From Lentisphaerae bacterium GWF2_50_93 (GTDB lineage Bacteria > Verrucomicrobiota > Lentisphaeria > Victivallales > GWF2-50-93), in contig MHBI01000006.1 of the NCBI GenBank assembly GCA_001804815.1, positions 1 to 43,136 of the forward strand: 43,136 bases of DNA, in the 5' to 3' direction. The translations under genes were made by a program, and so were the position numbers. This document shows positions 14,554 through 22,848 of this stretch, one piece after another (the stretch's first letter is position 1; every line of letters starts with the position of its first letter). The notes under the pieces were generated by a model. That model had not been told where the DNA came from. It worked only from the letters and a program-made list of their open reading frames with translations, and did no database searches.

Positions 14554-16413
14554 TCACCGGAACTCCAGCCCGACATCCATTTCATTCCCACCGGCTTCCA
14601 GCATTAGCAGCTTGTATATGCCGTTCCTGTTCGCGAACTCGCGATCAATAATTTCAGCCTTGGCCTTTCCGTCAAAGGAAATCCCATACGAGCTTCCAAG
14701 ATATTTGACCTGCACTGAATTCTTCTTGCTGATTATCTCAGACTTGTTCATGCCGTCGGTGGCCAGAAGAGGAACCATGAATCTGACTTTTTCAGCTTTT
14801 ATGCCATTGACCAATACGCTTGAATTGATTGACAGCTTGTTCTGCGAAAGCTGATATCGTTCAGTTATTTCAGATTTCGATGCAGCATGAACATATCTTA
14901 TTATGAATTCGATCTGCTCCCGGGATTCCCTGACGATTTCAATCGAATGCTTCAACCCTTCTGACTGGGAAGCAAGCGAGATCCATTTTCCGGAAACCTG
15001 CCAGGCCGGACATATGGAGATCATTTCGTCAGGAACAAGCTTTTTATCCATCCGGAATTTAGGCGTCGAAGTGAATGGCATGCTCAAAGCAAGTTCGGCA
15101 GGAAATCCTTTCGCCTGGAAACGGCCAAGCCCTGTCGCGTCATAATGAGTGTCAGCGCTGGTGTCAATTTCAATATGCGTGTTCTGGCATGTGGCGAAAA
15201 TCTTATGGAAGGATGGGGAGATTTCAAGCACGTATCCGCCGATTTCAACCGGACACGGTGTCTCCTCTATCGTGTCATCCGCAAAAAGTGCGGCAAGCCC
15301 GAAGACTGATGCGTTGAAAAGGCTGTATACGGAATATTGTCCGTATTCGTCTATCCCATGCAGGGATTCAGGACGGAAAGCATTTTTTATGTGCCGCAGA
15401 GGCGTCATGTCCTTCAGCCATCTCTCGACTGATTTTGCAGAGATGTGCGCCTGTCTTTTGAATGCGCCGGCAAGCCTGGGATCATCCTTCTTGTATCTGA
15501 CTGCTTCGATCTCGCATAGTGCGGAAATTATCCCTTCCTGGAAATTGAACTGTCCGGATCTGCCTCCAAAGGGTGCATAGCCGGCAGGTGAAACAAAAAA
15601 TAAAGTTGTTATTCCGCCTCGGCGCAGGAGTTCATCGACAAGCGGCCTGAGTTTCCAGTCGTAGCCATACCACAGGGCGGCCGCAAGCTGGAGCCTCGTT
15701 GTTATGTCGTATGTGATCGGATCTCCCGGATCCCTGTACATCCCGAAGGAATTGAAATGCCTGAACTGCGCGGAAATATATTTGTCGAAGAACTTCTTCC
15801 CCCAGAGTACGTCCGCGCCCTCTGGTTTTATTCCTGCCGACTCCCTCATGGACTCGCCGGCCGCACTGTAGACCGCCCAGTTGTGGAGTTCAGCAAGCCT
15901 GCTGCCGTCGATGCTGACGACCTTGTTGATCTTCTCGGGTGCGATTTTCGCAAGGGTGCTCCGCCATTCATCCACAAGTTTGGCGTCCGCATTTTTTGAA
16001 AGGCATACGAAGGCTGTGACAAGTTCCCGGAGCCAGAAGTCCGGACTTTCCCCCCTGCCGGAAGCAAGGCGCCTGCAGGAATATGTCATTGCCCTGTGGA
16101 CGATATCCTTTAATTCAGGGATTCTTCCGAAGTACAGGAGGATGGACGCCGAAGAAACAAATCGCGGAGTGGTCTGCGCCCATTCCTTCTTATAATATGG
16201 ATCTATGACTGCGCCTTTCTCATCGACCCATCCGGCGGCGCTGCGCACGATTATCTCCATTAAATCAAGATAATATTCCCTGCTAAGTCCTGTCTTTTTC
16301 CAGTCCTTCGGAGCAGGTCTTGCAAGGACTTCCCTTATCTTCCCGTCCAATGTGAAATCAGGTATGCCGATGCTTTCAAGAGATATTTTTTCCTGCGAAA
16401 AAAAAATATCCAT
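14554..16413 (-). CDS. Large unassigned protein, probably carbohydrate-active (toroid plus beta-sandwich)
   Basis: A 619-residue protein with no signal peptide. The first about 400 residues are helix-rich with Trp/Tyr-rich pairs (FWLRELVTAFVCLSK, LAELHNWAVYSAAG, TRLQLAAALWYGYDW), the pattern of an alpha/alpha toroid. The last about 200 residues alternate short strands as in a C-terminal beta-sandwich. This overall plan is shared by heparinase II/III-type lyases and several unsaturated-uronide or GH families, but I cannot name the family. It is the last gene of the EIIA-NagA unit (46 bases after NagA), so a role in amino-sugar or uronate oligosaccharide breakdown is plausible. Ribosome site weak (CGGA, 11 bases). 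Confidence 0.6.
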   Translation of the reverse strand: MDIFFSQEKISLESIGIPDFTLDGKIREVLARPAPKDWKKTGLSREYYLDLMEIIVRSAAGWVDEKGAVIDPYYKKEWAQTTPRFVSSASILLYFGRIPELKDIVHRAMTYSCRRLASGRGESPDFWLRELVTAFVCLSKNADAKLVDEWRSTLAKIAPEKINKVVSIDGSRLAELHNWAVYSAAGESMRESAGIKPEGADVLWGKKFFDKYISAQFRHFNSFGMYRDPGDPITYDITTRLQLAAALWYGYDWKLRPLVDELLRRGGITTLFFVSPAGYAPFGGRSGQFNFQEGIISALCEIEAVRYKKDDPRLAGAFKRQAHISAKSVERWLKDMTPLRHIKNAFRPESLHGIDEYGQYSVYSLFNASVFGLAALFADDTIEETPCPVEIGGYVLEISPSFHKIFATCQNTHIEIDTSADTHYDATGLGRFQAKGFPAELALSMPFTSTPKFRMDKKLVPDEMISICPAWQVSGKWISLASQSEGLKHSIEIVRESREQIEFIIRYVHAASKSEITERYQLSQNKLSINSSVLVNGIKAEKVRFMVPLLATDGMNKSEIISKKNSVQVKYLGSSYGISFDGKAKAEIIDREFANRNGIYKLLMLEAGGNEMDVGLEFR

Positions 16414-16459
16414 AATAATTATTCCGTGTGATTAGTGTGTTTCGTGGTTCAAGTATATT

Positions 16460-17383
16460 TCACGAGATCAAATCCAGGGGATTCTGATATCCTACCTTAT
16501 GAAGTTCCTTTTTTGACAGGAAATCGAGCTTCTTCAGGTAGTCCATGCATTTGGGCATCGTATATGATGATCCCATCAGATTGAGTTTCACGGGATTGTA
16601 GAGGCGCCCTGACTTGTCCAGCACTGCATTAGTGCCGAAGACATCATAAGTGCCAGGTTTGCATCCGGCGAGAGGGGAGGCATCGCTGACGATTATAGTC
16701 TTGCCGATTCCTTTCGCCATGATCATCTTCTTCAGAATGTCGCCGGGGATGTGGTGTCCGTCGCCGACGAACATGCCGATGAGTTTCTCCTCGCATAGTC
16801 CGGCCCATATCGGATTTGCGAATTTCGCAAGGTTCAGAGGGAGGCCGTTCGCAAGATGGGTGATTGCCTTTGCCCCCAGGGATGCCATTTCCTTCAAGTG
16901 TTCAGAATTGAAATTCGAATGGCCTATGGAGACGGTGATTCCGAGCTTTACTGCAGCCTTGACCAGCTTGTCTGCACCTTCGAGTTCTGCGGCGATTGTG
17001 AGGATCTTTATTTTTCCGCCGGACCATTCATGGAATTTCCTGAGGAGTTCCGGACTGGGTTTCTGCGTATATGCCGGATTGTGTGCTCCCACATACCCCG
17101 GTTCCGGTGAAATGAAGGGGCCTTCAAGATGGAAACCCGGTATGCGGTCCCGGAGTTTTTCCTCGTCGATGAATTTCACCATCATCTTGAGGTTGTGTTC
17201 GTAGACTTTTACAGGACTGGTGATGATGGTCGGAAGGAAGACATCCGTACCGCCTTTGAGGATGACTTCGCAGGCGCTGGAGAATTCATCGGGTGTCAGG
17301 CCGATGTCGGAAAAATTGATTCCTTTCACTCCGTTGACCTGGAGATCAACCCATCCGCAGGAATTTCTACGCTGGTTCTTCAT
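16460..17383 (-). CDS. nagA: NagA-like N-acetylglucosamine-6-phosphate deacetylase, shortened
   Basis: A 307-residue protein. The start at 17383 has AGGAAA upstream, and its ATG overlaps the stop of the EIIA gene (ATGA). Family motifs are in order: DLQVNG, FHLEGPFISP (metal Glu), IGHSN, ITHLANGLP (usually THLFNAM) and a final VSDASPLAG (catalytic Asp). NagA is normally about 380 residues; the N-terminal half of its small beta-domain is missing and the C-terminal part is reduced, so this is a minimal barrel-only version. The HLANGL variation suggests a divergent substrate. The reaction expected for the family is removal of acetate from GlcNAc-6-P before deamination. Confidence 0.78.
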   Translation of the reverse strand: MKNQRRNSCGWVDLQVNGVKGINFSDIGLTPDEFSSACEVILKGGTDVFLPTIITSPVKVYEHNLKMMVKFIDEEKLRDRIPGFHLEGPFISPEPGYVGAHNPAYTQKPSPELLRKFHEWSGGKIKILTIAAELEGADKLVKAAVKLGITVSIGHSNFNSEHLKEMASLGAKAITHLANGLPLNLAKFANPIWAGLCEEKLIGMFVGDGHHIPGDILKKMIMAKGIGKTIIVSDASPLAGCKPGTYDVFGTNAVLDKSGRLYNPVKLNLMGSSYTMPKCMDYLKKLDFLSKKELHKVGYQNPLDLIS

Positions 17384-18192
17384 TTTCCTATCTGCACCAT
17401 GATCTTCCACATTTCCTCAGGCTTCGTGCAATCGAGGATTTTCTTCCTGTTCTCGGCCTTGCTGAAATAGTTGGCGAGCTTGGAGATGAGTTCAATGTAG
17501 AAAATGCTCGTCTGCATGGGAACGGCTGAAACAAAGAATATTGAGAGGCTGTCTCCATTCTCCTTTATGCCGGGCTTCACTGTTCCCACTGCGAGAGTGA
17601 GACCGCATGCCTTGATGTCCCTGGCGTGCGGGAAGACGATCCCCGAACCTACGGCAGTAGTGATGAGGGACTCGCGTTTTATCAGTGCTTTAACGAATGC
17701 AGCGCCATCTGTGACAAAACCCGCCTTGGCGGAGTGATGTCCGATGATTTCAATCACTTCCTCCTTTGATTTGGCCTTGATATGCGGGATCATCAGATCC
17801 TGGGAGGAGAACCTGGCGACTCCCTTGTACTGGTGGAACTCGTCGCTGGGCCTGGCGAAATGGCCTTCGTCGAAGTATAGGAAGCGTCCGCAGGTGGGAC
17901 ATGAAATGCAGTTGCTCGTGGAAAGCACGGAATTCGCGAAGCCGACGGGGATCTTCATGAAACAGCTGGTGCATGCGCTGTTGACCATGGGGCACACGAA
18001 TATGTCGTATTTCTTTGAAATCCTCTCGTAGACGACGCTTATTTCGGGTGGCAGGATCTTTTTCAGGCCGTTGATGTTCTTCCTGAGTTCGGTACAGGTC
18101 TCCTCCTCCTCCTTGCCTTTCATCGACTTGTGTTCACGCATGGCTATTTCAAGGTCCTGCATCTGGAGAAGCTGGTTTATGTATTTGTTCAT
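17380..18192 (-). CDS. Zinc-ribbon / PTS EIIA fusion protein
   Basis: A 270-residue protein starting at Met (18192), with AAAGAG upstream. Residues 1-60 are a charged, probably coiled-coil segment. C74-x2-C77 and C98-x2-C101 form a four-Cys zinc ribbon. Residues about 125-270 are a type-2 (fructose/nitrogen) EIIA domain with the phospho-acceptor H189 in GIVFPHARD. The order coiled coil, zinc ribbon, EIIA is unusual, since EIIA domains are normally fused to other PTS modules or to antiterminator-type regulators. It overlaps nagA by four bases. No EIIB/EIIC genes are nearby, so a sensory or regulatory role is more likely than transport. Confidence 0.8.
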   Translation of the reverse strand: MNKYINQLLQMQDLEIAMREHKSMKGKEEEETCTELRKNINGLKKILPPEISVVYERISKKYDIFVCPMVNSACTSCFMKIPVGFANSVLSTSNCISCPTCGRFLYFDEGHFARPSDEFHQYKGVARFSSQDLMIPHIKAKSKEEVIEIIGHHSAKAGFVTDGAAFVKALIKRESLITTAVGSGIVFPHARDIKACGLTLAVGTVKPGIKENGDSLSIFFVSAVPMQTSIFYIELISKLANYFSKAENRKKILDCTKPEEMWKIMVQIGK

Positions 18193-18235
18193 GGAGTCTC
18201 TTTTTGAGTTGTTAAAAAAATAACCGACGGTAGGG

Positions 18236-18264
18236 AGTATATCCCGCCAACCGGAAAAAAGCAA
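18236..18264 (-). promoter_or_regulatory. Promoter of the EIIA-nagA unit
   Basis: On the minus strand TTGCTT (18264-18259), 17 bases and TATACT (18241-18236) form a reasonable sigma-70 promoter. An inverted repeat CCGGAAAA/TTTTCCGG (18251-18258 with 18284-18291) overlaps the -35 side and could be an operator. Confidence 0.5.
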
Positions 18265-18319
18265 AGACTTATGTAGGATATTATTTTCCGGGTGCAAAAA
18301 AAGTAACCCCCCAGTCTTT

Positions 18320-18480
18320 ATGGCACAGAGTTACAAAGGCACATAGGCACAAAGCAGAGTATGCATGGGCCAAATCGGCATGAGCAATGCCATTAGAGTA
18401 GATCTTATCTCCTGGAATTTTATGTTATTTCCTTCCACTTTCCCTTTGTGCCTTTGTGCCTTTGTGCCTTTGTGCCTGCC
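18320..18480. repeat. CTTTGTGC tandem repeat and its inverted degenerate partner
   Basis: Four exact tandem copies of CTTTGTGC occupy 18444-18475. About 100 bases to the left, 18330-18355 holds degenerate copies in the opposite orientation (GGCACA, GGCACAAAG), so the two could pair as a long hairpin. The unit is a short repeat seen in many genomes. There is no coding sequence between the EIIA promoter and rpsA. Confidence 0.75.
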
Positions 18481-18503
18481 GCTACTGGCGGAGACTGAGC
18501 CAT

Positions 18504-18538
18504 TACAAAAAAAACTCCGGGCTGGTGCCCGGAGTTTT
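18504..18538 (-). terminator. Terminator of rpsA
   Basis: A perfect stem (18511-18522 with 18527-18538, core CTCCGGGC/GCCCGGAG) with loop TGGT. On the minus strand it is followed by a run of eight Ts, giving a classical intrinsic terminator 28 bases after the rpsA stop. Confidence 0.88.
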
Positions 18539-18565
18539 GTGTGAGTGCATGCTTCGGAGGCGGTA

Positions 18566-20338
18566 TTACTTCTTGCCCGCCCTTTCCGCGTCTTCCTTCC
18601 TGATGCTGGTTTCAACAGCGTCGAGGGCGGAGAGCGAATCTTCGTCGAGCATTTCGCCGACCTTGATGTTGCCGAGCGCGGCTGCGACTTCCTCTCCGGC
18701 GGCCTTGAGGGCTTCCTCGGAGTAGTTCTGCTTGGCGGCCTTCACGCTGAGACCGATGCGGCGTTCATCCCTGTCGATCTTGATGACCCTTGCTTCAACC
18801 TCGTCACCGAGGGTGAGCACGTCCTTGACGCGCTTCACATGCTCCTCGCTGATCTGGGAGATGTGTATGAGCCCGTCAATCTTGTTGGAAAGCTCGATGA
18901 ATGCGCCGAACGCCGTGATCTTGGTGATCTTGCCCTTGACAAGGTCGCCGATCTTGTAGAGTTCGTCGATCTTCATCCATGGATCGTTCTCAAGCTGTTT
19001 GATTCCGAGCGAAATCCTCTGCTGGGCGGGATCAATGTCGAGTATGACGGCTTCAACTTCCTGTCCGACCTTGAGGAGCTCGTTGGGATTGTTGATCTTC
19101 CTTGTCCATGACATGTCAGACACGTGGATCATTCCGTCGATATCGTTCTCGATCTCGACGAACGCCCCGTAGCTGGTCATGTTCCTGACCTTGCCCTTGA
19201 TCTTGCTTCCGGCAGGATATTTCTGCGCGAGGACTTCCCACGGATTCTGGGTGGTCTGGCGGAGACCGAGCGATATTTTCTTCTGGTCCTTCTGGATGTC
19301 GAGGACGACCGCTTCGACTTCTTCGCCTACGCTGAGTACTTCACCGGCCTTGGTGATGCGTTTGGTCCATGACATTTCGGATACGTGGATGAGTCCTTCG
19401 ACCCCTTCCGATATCTCGACGAATGCGCCATAGGGCATGATGTTGACTACGCGGCCCTTGATAGTCGAGCCGACAGGGTATTTCTCGTCGATCTTGATCC
19501 ACGGATTCTCGGTCTTCTGCTTGAGTCCGAGGGATACGCGCTCCTTGACATTGTCGATGTCGAGGATGACGGCGTCGATCTTCTGTCCGATCTCGAGCAT
19601 TTCGGAAGGATGGGATATGCGCTTCCAGGACATGTCGGTGATGTGGAGGAGTCCGTCGAGTCCGCCGAGGTCGATGAATGCGCCGAAGTCGGTGATGTTC
19701 TTGACGACACCGGGCCTGATGCTGCCTTTCTCCATGTCCTTGAGGAGCGTGCTGCGCTTGTCGGCGCGGTCGGCTTCGAGGAGTTCCCTGCGGGAGACGA
19801 CTATGTTCTTGCGGTCGGTGTTGATCTTGAGGATCTTGAGGTCGTATTCCTTGCCGATGAAGTCGTCCATGTTGCGGACGGGGGCGATATCAAGCTGCGA
19901 GCCGGGGAGGAAGGCCTCGATGCCGAAGAGGTCGACGATGATTCCGCCCTTGACGCGGTGCTTCATGAGGCCCTTGATTACCTGGCCTTCCTTGTATTCG
20001 GAGCACAGCCTGTCCCATGACTTCTGGAAGGCCGCCTTGGAGACGCTGAGCTTGGGCATGTTGTTCTCGTCCTCGATCTGCTCGAGGAAGACGTCGATCA
20101 TGTCGCCGGGGTTGATGTCCTTCCAGTTCTTGAATTCTTCGGCGGATATGAAGCCTTCGGACTTGTATTGAATGTCGACCAGGACGCCGTTGTCGCGCTT
20201 TTCGATGACTTTACCCTTGAGGATGGAGCCTTCGACATAATTGGTTTTCATTTCCTGCTTGAGGACTTCCTCCATGGAGGACGGCATGTTTTCGAGATCG
20301 ATGAAGCTTGCGAAGTTGCTGGTTTGGTCGGTTGACAT
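18566..20338 (-). CDS. rpsA: 30S ribosomal protein S1
   Basis: A 590-residue protein with six S1 (OB-fold) repeats in tandem from about residue 35 onward. Recurrent motifs include KGKVxxxxxYGAFVE, GLIHVSEMSW and VGxEVEAVVLDID. S1 binds mRNA 5' of the start codon on the 30S subunit and helps recruit structured messages. The length is slightly above the E. coli protein (557), with an acidic N-terminus and a Lys-rich end. The 40 bases upstream of the ATG are A/T-rich and contain no Shine-Dalgarno sequence, as is also known for rpsA in other bacteria, where S1 autoregulates its own translation. Monocistronic, with its own terminator. Confidence 0.95.
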   Translation of the reverse strand: MSTDQTSNFASFIDLENMPSSMEEVLKQEMKTNYVEGSILKGKVIEKRDNGVLVDIQYKSEGFISAEEFKNWKDINPGDMIDVFLEQIEDENNMPKLSVSKAAFQKSWDRLCSEYKEGQVIKGLMKHRVKGGIIVDLFGIEAFLPGSQLDIAPVRNMDDFIGKEYDLKILKINTDRKNIVVSRRELLEADRADKRSTLLKDMEKGSIRPGVVKNITDFGAFIDLGGLDGLLHITDMSWKRISHPSEMLEIGQKIDAVILDIDNVKERVSLGLKQKTENPWIKIDEKYPVGSTIKGRVVNIMPYGAFVEISEGVEGLIHVSEMSWTKRITKAGEVLSVGEEVEAVVLDIQKDQKKISLGLRQTTQNPWEVLAQKYPAGSKIKGKVRNMTSYGAFVEIENDIDGMIHVSDMSWTRKINNPNELLKVGQEVEAVILDIDPAQQRISLGIKQLENDPWMKIDELYKIGDLVKGKITKITAFGAFIELSNKIDGLIHISQISEEHVKRVKDVLTLGDEVEARVIKIDRDERRIGLSVKAAKQNYSEEALKAAGEEVAAALGNIKVGEMLDEDSLSALDAVETSIRKEDAERAGKK

Positions 20339-20407
20339 TTTTACACTGTTCTTGTTAATTGTTTATGTTTCAATACGACTTTCCGCCTCCAGGATCATTT
20401 CCCGGGC

Positions 20408-20443
20408 GGGTGCATATTCTAGACCTCCCCCTGTAAAATGCAA
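20408..20443 (-). promoter_or_regulatory. Candidate rpsA promoter
   Basis: On the minus strand TTGCAT (20443-20438), 16 bases and TAGAAT (20421-20416) are followed by a G/C-rich discriminator (CACCCGCCC). Such discriminators are common in growth-rate-controlled ribosomal promoters. The predicted leader is about 70 bases. The remaining part of the 20339-20625 gap shows nothing else I can name. Confidence 0.4.
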
Positions 20444-20591
20444 CATGTATTCAAAAAATATTTTCCCCATGAAAGTCCCGGCAGGGACCGCCAATTGCGG
20501 ATGTCAGATGCTGGCCTGGATGTAACACGCAGGATATAAGCTAGATAAGGATGCAGGTGTCCTCCGGCATCCAAGGATTGGAAGCCAGCTC

Positions 20592-20619
20592 TTGAAATCG
20601 ACATATTAGGCTATAAAAT
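20592..20619 (+). promoter_or_regulatory. Candidate promoter giving a leaderless transcript
   Basis: TTGAAA (20592-20597) and TAAAAT (20614-20619) are 16 bases apart. Transcription would begin at or next to the ATG at 20626. There is no Shine-Dalgarno sequence before that ATG, which fits a leaderless message. Confidence 0.4.
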
Positions 20620-20625
20620 TTGCTT

Positions 20626-22530
20626 ATGAAGTATTTGCTCGAAATATTCCTGTTTTCATTCATCTCCTTATGCCTGCTCGCCGATGAAAAGATGGACTTT
20701 GATAAATTAAAGGAAACCGCCGAGACCGGTGATGCCAGTGCCCAGTGTGAACTTGGAATCTCTTATTTAAAGGGAGCAGGAATCCCCAGGGATGAGGAAA
20801 AAGCTTTTGAGTGGCTATCGGAAGCTGCAGCTTCAGGGCATGCCAGAGCACAATATGCCCTTGCAATTTGCTATGAATACGGAAAGGGTGTTGCAAAGGA
20901 TGAGAAAAAGGCCTTTGACCTCTACATGAGGTCTGCGGAGCAGGGGAATGCCAAATCCCAATACAGGCTAGGCTACTGCTATAGTAAAGGTTTAGGCGTT
21001 GGGAAAAATGAAGCTAAGTCATTTGAATGGTATATGAAGGCCGCGGAACAGGAAAATCCGGGCGCGCAGATTTGGGTTGCGTATTACTACGAAAATGGTA
21101 TTGGCGTCGCCGTTGACTTAAAGAGTGCCGTCAATTGGTATTCCAAGGCGGCTGAGAAGGGGAATGCTACAGCCCAATATGACCTTGCAGTTTGCTATGA
21201 ATACGGGAAAGGTGTTGCAAAGGATGAGAAAAAGGCCTTTGAACTCTACGCGAAGGCCGCAGGACAGGGACATGTCAGCGCCCAGCGGGAGCTGGGTTCC
21301 TGTTATGCCAAGGGAAAGGGTGTGGCAGTTGACAGGATGAAGGCGTTCGAATGGTTTGGCAAGGCCGCCGACCAGAAAGACGCATTCGCTGCAAATCAAA
21401 TGGCCTGCTATTATTTTGGTTATTCCGGTTTCAAGACCAATTCCGACAAGGCGATGTTTTACCTGGAAACAGCGGCTGACAATGGAGCTTCGGATGCCCA
21501 GATGAGCTGTGCAATTGCATATTTCAATGGATATTGCATACTTGTCGAAGCCTGTAGTAATTCTACTGTCATAGGACATGTGCCGGCTAATCTGGACAAG
21601 TCAATCAAATATGCGAAGATGGGTGCGGGTTCGCGGGAAAATTGCTGTGTGGGGCATAGGGCCATCAGGTATATTTCTGCATTTATCCTGGTAGCCGGAC
21701 AATTAAAGAAAGGAGATTTGAAGGAAGTTGTAAAGGCCGCGGAAGAGTTTCCAGCAATGCTTTCCATTGCTTTCTTCGGATATATTGCTCTTTCAATTGG
21801 ATTTATCCTCCTGGTTACAGTTATTTACTGGATATATGCCAAGTCCAGTATGGGGCGTGGCGAAAGTGGGCCGTGGTGCCTTTTCGATCTCTTTTCGCTT
21901 TTTCTCATACTGTTGCCTCTCGCCTTGATCACGCAGGTGGTGCTCCTTCTGCCTTTCCATTTGCTGACGTGCGGCGTCATTCAGATGGCAATCATGTTTG
22001 GATTTTGCATTGTGTTTTTTGCGGTTGTTGTCAGGGACAGGGGTGCTTCCTTTAAAGATGCGTTTGCCCTGAAGGGTGTCAGCATGCGGCCTTTGCTTGC
22101 ATGGACGCTGATGTTTTTCATAGGTGCATACCTTTTCGAGCTGGCCTATCTGCGTGGATGCGGTCTTCTTGAGATCAAGCTGAAACCGCAGCTTGTCGCC
22201 GAACTCCTCGCGTCTAAAAGCCTTTCCGGATTCCAGCTGGCATTTGTATTCGTGATGTCCGCGCTCGTAATTCCCGTATTGGAGGAACTGGTATTCAGGG
22301 GGATAATCTACCAGTCCCTGAGATCCAGGATGCGTCCATGGATTGCCATTTGCATATCCTCGGCGATCTTCGCATCGATGCACATGAGCCTTTCATTTTT
22401 CATAGTGCTGTTCGCAATGGGGGCGGTATTCGCATATTCCCTCGAGAAGACGAAAAGCCTCTATGTGCCGATATGCCTGCACTGCCTCAATAACGCGGCC
22501 ATGATTGCCATAACCGTCGGCATGCGCTGA
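20626..22530 (+). CDS. SEL1-repeat protein fused to a CPBP (CAAX-like) membrane protease
   Basis: A 634-residue protein. Residues 1-18 are a signal sequence or signal anchor. Residues about 25-330 hold about eight SEL1-like helical repeats (for example AQYALAICYEYGKGVAKDEKKAF). Several transmembrane segments follow from about residue 385. The C-terminal domain has all CPBP signatures: E553-E554-x3-R558, H586 in FASMHMS, and H619-x3-N623. The repeats would therefore be exported, with the protease in the membrane. CPBP enzymes cleave prenylated or membrane substrates or act as bacteriocin-immunity proteins. Two SEL1 repeats are nearly identical over about 60 bases (20866-20928 and 21186-21248), evidence of recent internal duplication. 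Start at the ATG 20626 rather than the TTG six bases earlier. Confidence 0.85.
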   Translation: MKYLLEIFLFSFISLCLLADEKMDFDKLKETAETGDASAQCELGISYLKGAGIPRDEEKAFEWLSEAAASGHARAQYALAICYEYGKGVAKDEKKAFDLYMRSAEQGNAKSQYRLGYCYSKGLGVGKNEAKSFEWYMKAAEQENPGAQIWVAYYYENGIGVAVDLKSAVNWYSKAAEKGNATAQYDLAVCYEYGKGVAKDEKKAFELYAKAAGQGHVSAQRELGSCYAKGKGVAVDRMKAFEWFGKAADQKDAFAANQMACYYFGYSGFKTNSDKAMFYLETAADNGASDAQMSCAIAYFNGYCILVEACSNSTVIGHVPANLDKSIKYAKMGAGSRENCCVGHRAIRYISAFILVAGQLKKGDLKEVVKAAEEFPAMLSIAFFGYIALSIGFILLVTVIYWIYAKSSMGRGESGPWCLFDLFSLFLILLPLALITQVVLLLPFHLLTCGVIQMAIMFGFCIVFFAVVVRDRGASFKDAFALKGVSMRPLLAWTLMFFIGAYLFELAYLRGCGLLEIKLKPQLVAELLASKSLSGFQLAFVFVMSALVIPVLEELVFRGIIYQSLRSRMRPWIAICISSAIFASMHMSLSFFIVLFAMGAVFAYSLEKTKSLYVPICLHCLNNAAMIAITVGMR

Positions 22531-22623
22531 ACCGGCTCTGCTTCTGGCGTGCCCGGACAGGAAATTATCGATAAAAAAAAGATAGATTCCTTGCTTTTGC
22601 TGAAATCTCAAGTATTTTGTATG

Positions 22624-22676
22624 CTTGTTACAAAAATGTAAAAAATAGATTTATAATCCTACATTAATGTAACAAG
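22624..22676 (+). promoter_or_regulatory. Promoter and flanking inverted repeat upstream of glnN
   Basis: TTACAA (22628-22633) and TATAAT (22652-22657) are 18 bases apart. The whole promoter is framed by a 9-base inverted repeat, CTTGTTACA (22624-22632) and TGTAACAAG (22668-22676), a likely regulator site. The right arm also supplies AAGGA for the small reading frame at 22687. Confidence 0.5.
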
Positions 22677-22686
22677 GATTTAAAAG

Positions 22687-22848
22687 GTGCTTTTGCCGGT
22701 GTTTTTCTATCTCGATGTCAGGCAGAGGGTTGTGGATGACGTGGAGCCGTTGGCACGCATGGTGCTAATTGTTGGCAAGCCGCAGATTGCAAAGTGGAAG
22801 AGCCTGCGTGCGGTCTTTAAAAGGAATTTGAATTTTTTGAGAATATAA
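22687..22848 (+). CDS. Possible 53-residue leader protein before glnN
   Basis: A GTG start at 22687 has AAGGA about nine bases upstream and an in-frame stop just before it. It runs 53 codons to a TAA at 22846-22848, 15 bases before glnN. The product would begin MLLPVFFYLDV and contain VGKPQIAKWKSLRAVFKRN; no family is recognised. Its position between the TATAAT promoter and glnN suggests either a real small gene or a translated leader. It overlaps the sigma-54-like promoter. The evidence is the open frame and ribosome site only. Confidence 0.3.
   Translation: MLLPVFFYLDVRQRVVDDVEPLARMVLIVGKPQIAKWKSLRAVFKRNLNFLRI
22750..22766 (+). promoter_or_regulatory. Sigma-54-type promoter candidate of glnN
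   Basis: TTGGCACG-CATG-GTGCT matches the sigma-54 consensus TTGGCACG-N4-TTGCW except one base. The invariant GG (22752-22753) and GC (22764-22765) have the required ten bases between them. The predicted transcription start is near 22777, about 87 bases before glnN. Sigma-54 control of glutamine synthetase is a classical nitrogen-limitation response. Confidence 0.5.

Noticed and set aside
18444..18475. CRISPR-like array
   Set aside because: The CTTTGTGC units are directly adjacent with no spacers, so this is a simple tandem repeat.
18545..20171. Long plus-strand open frames opposite rpsA
   Set aside because: They mirror the codon bias of rpsA on the other strand and have no homology or start signals.
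22774..22790. Second sigma-54-like site TTGGCAAG to TTGC
   Set aside because: The GG and GC are 13 bases apart instead of 10, which sigma-54 does not accept.
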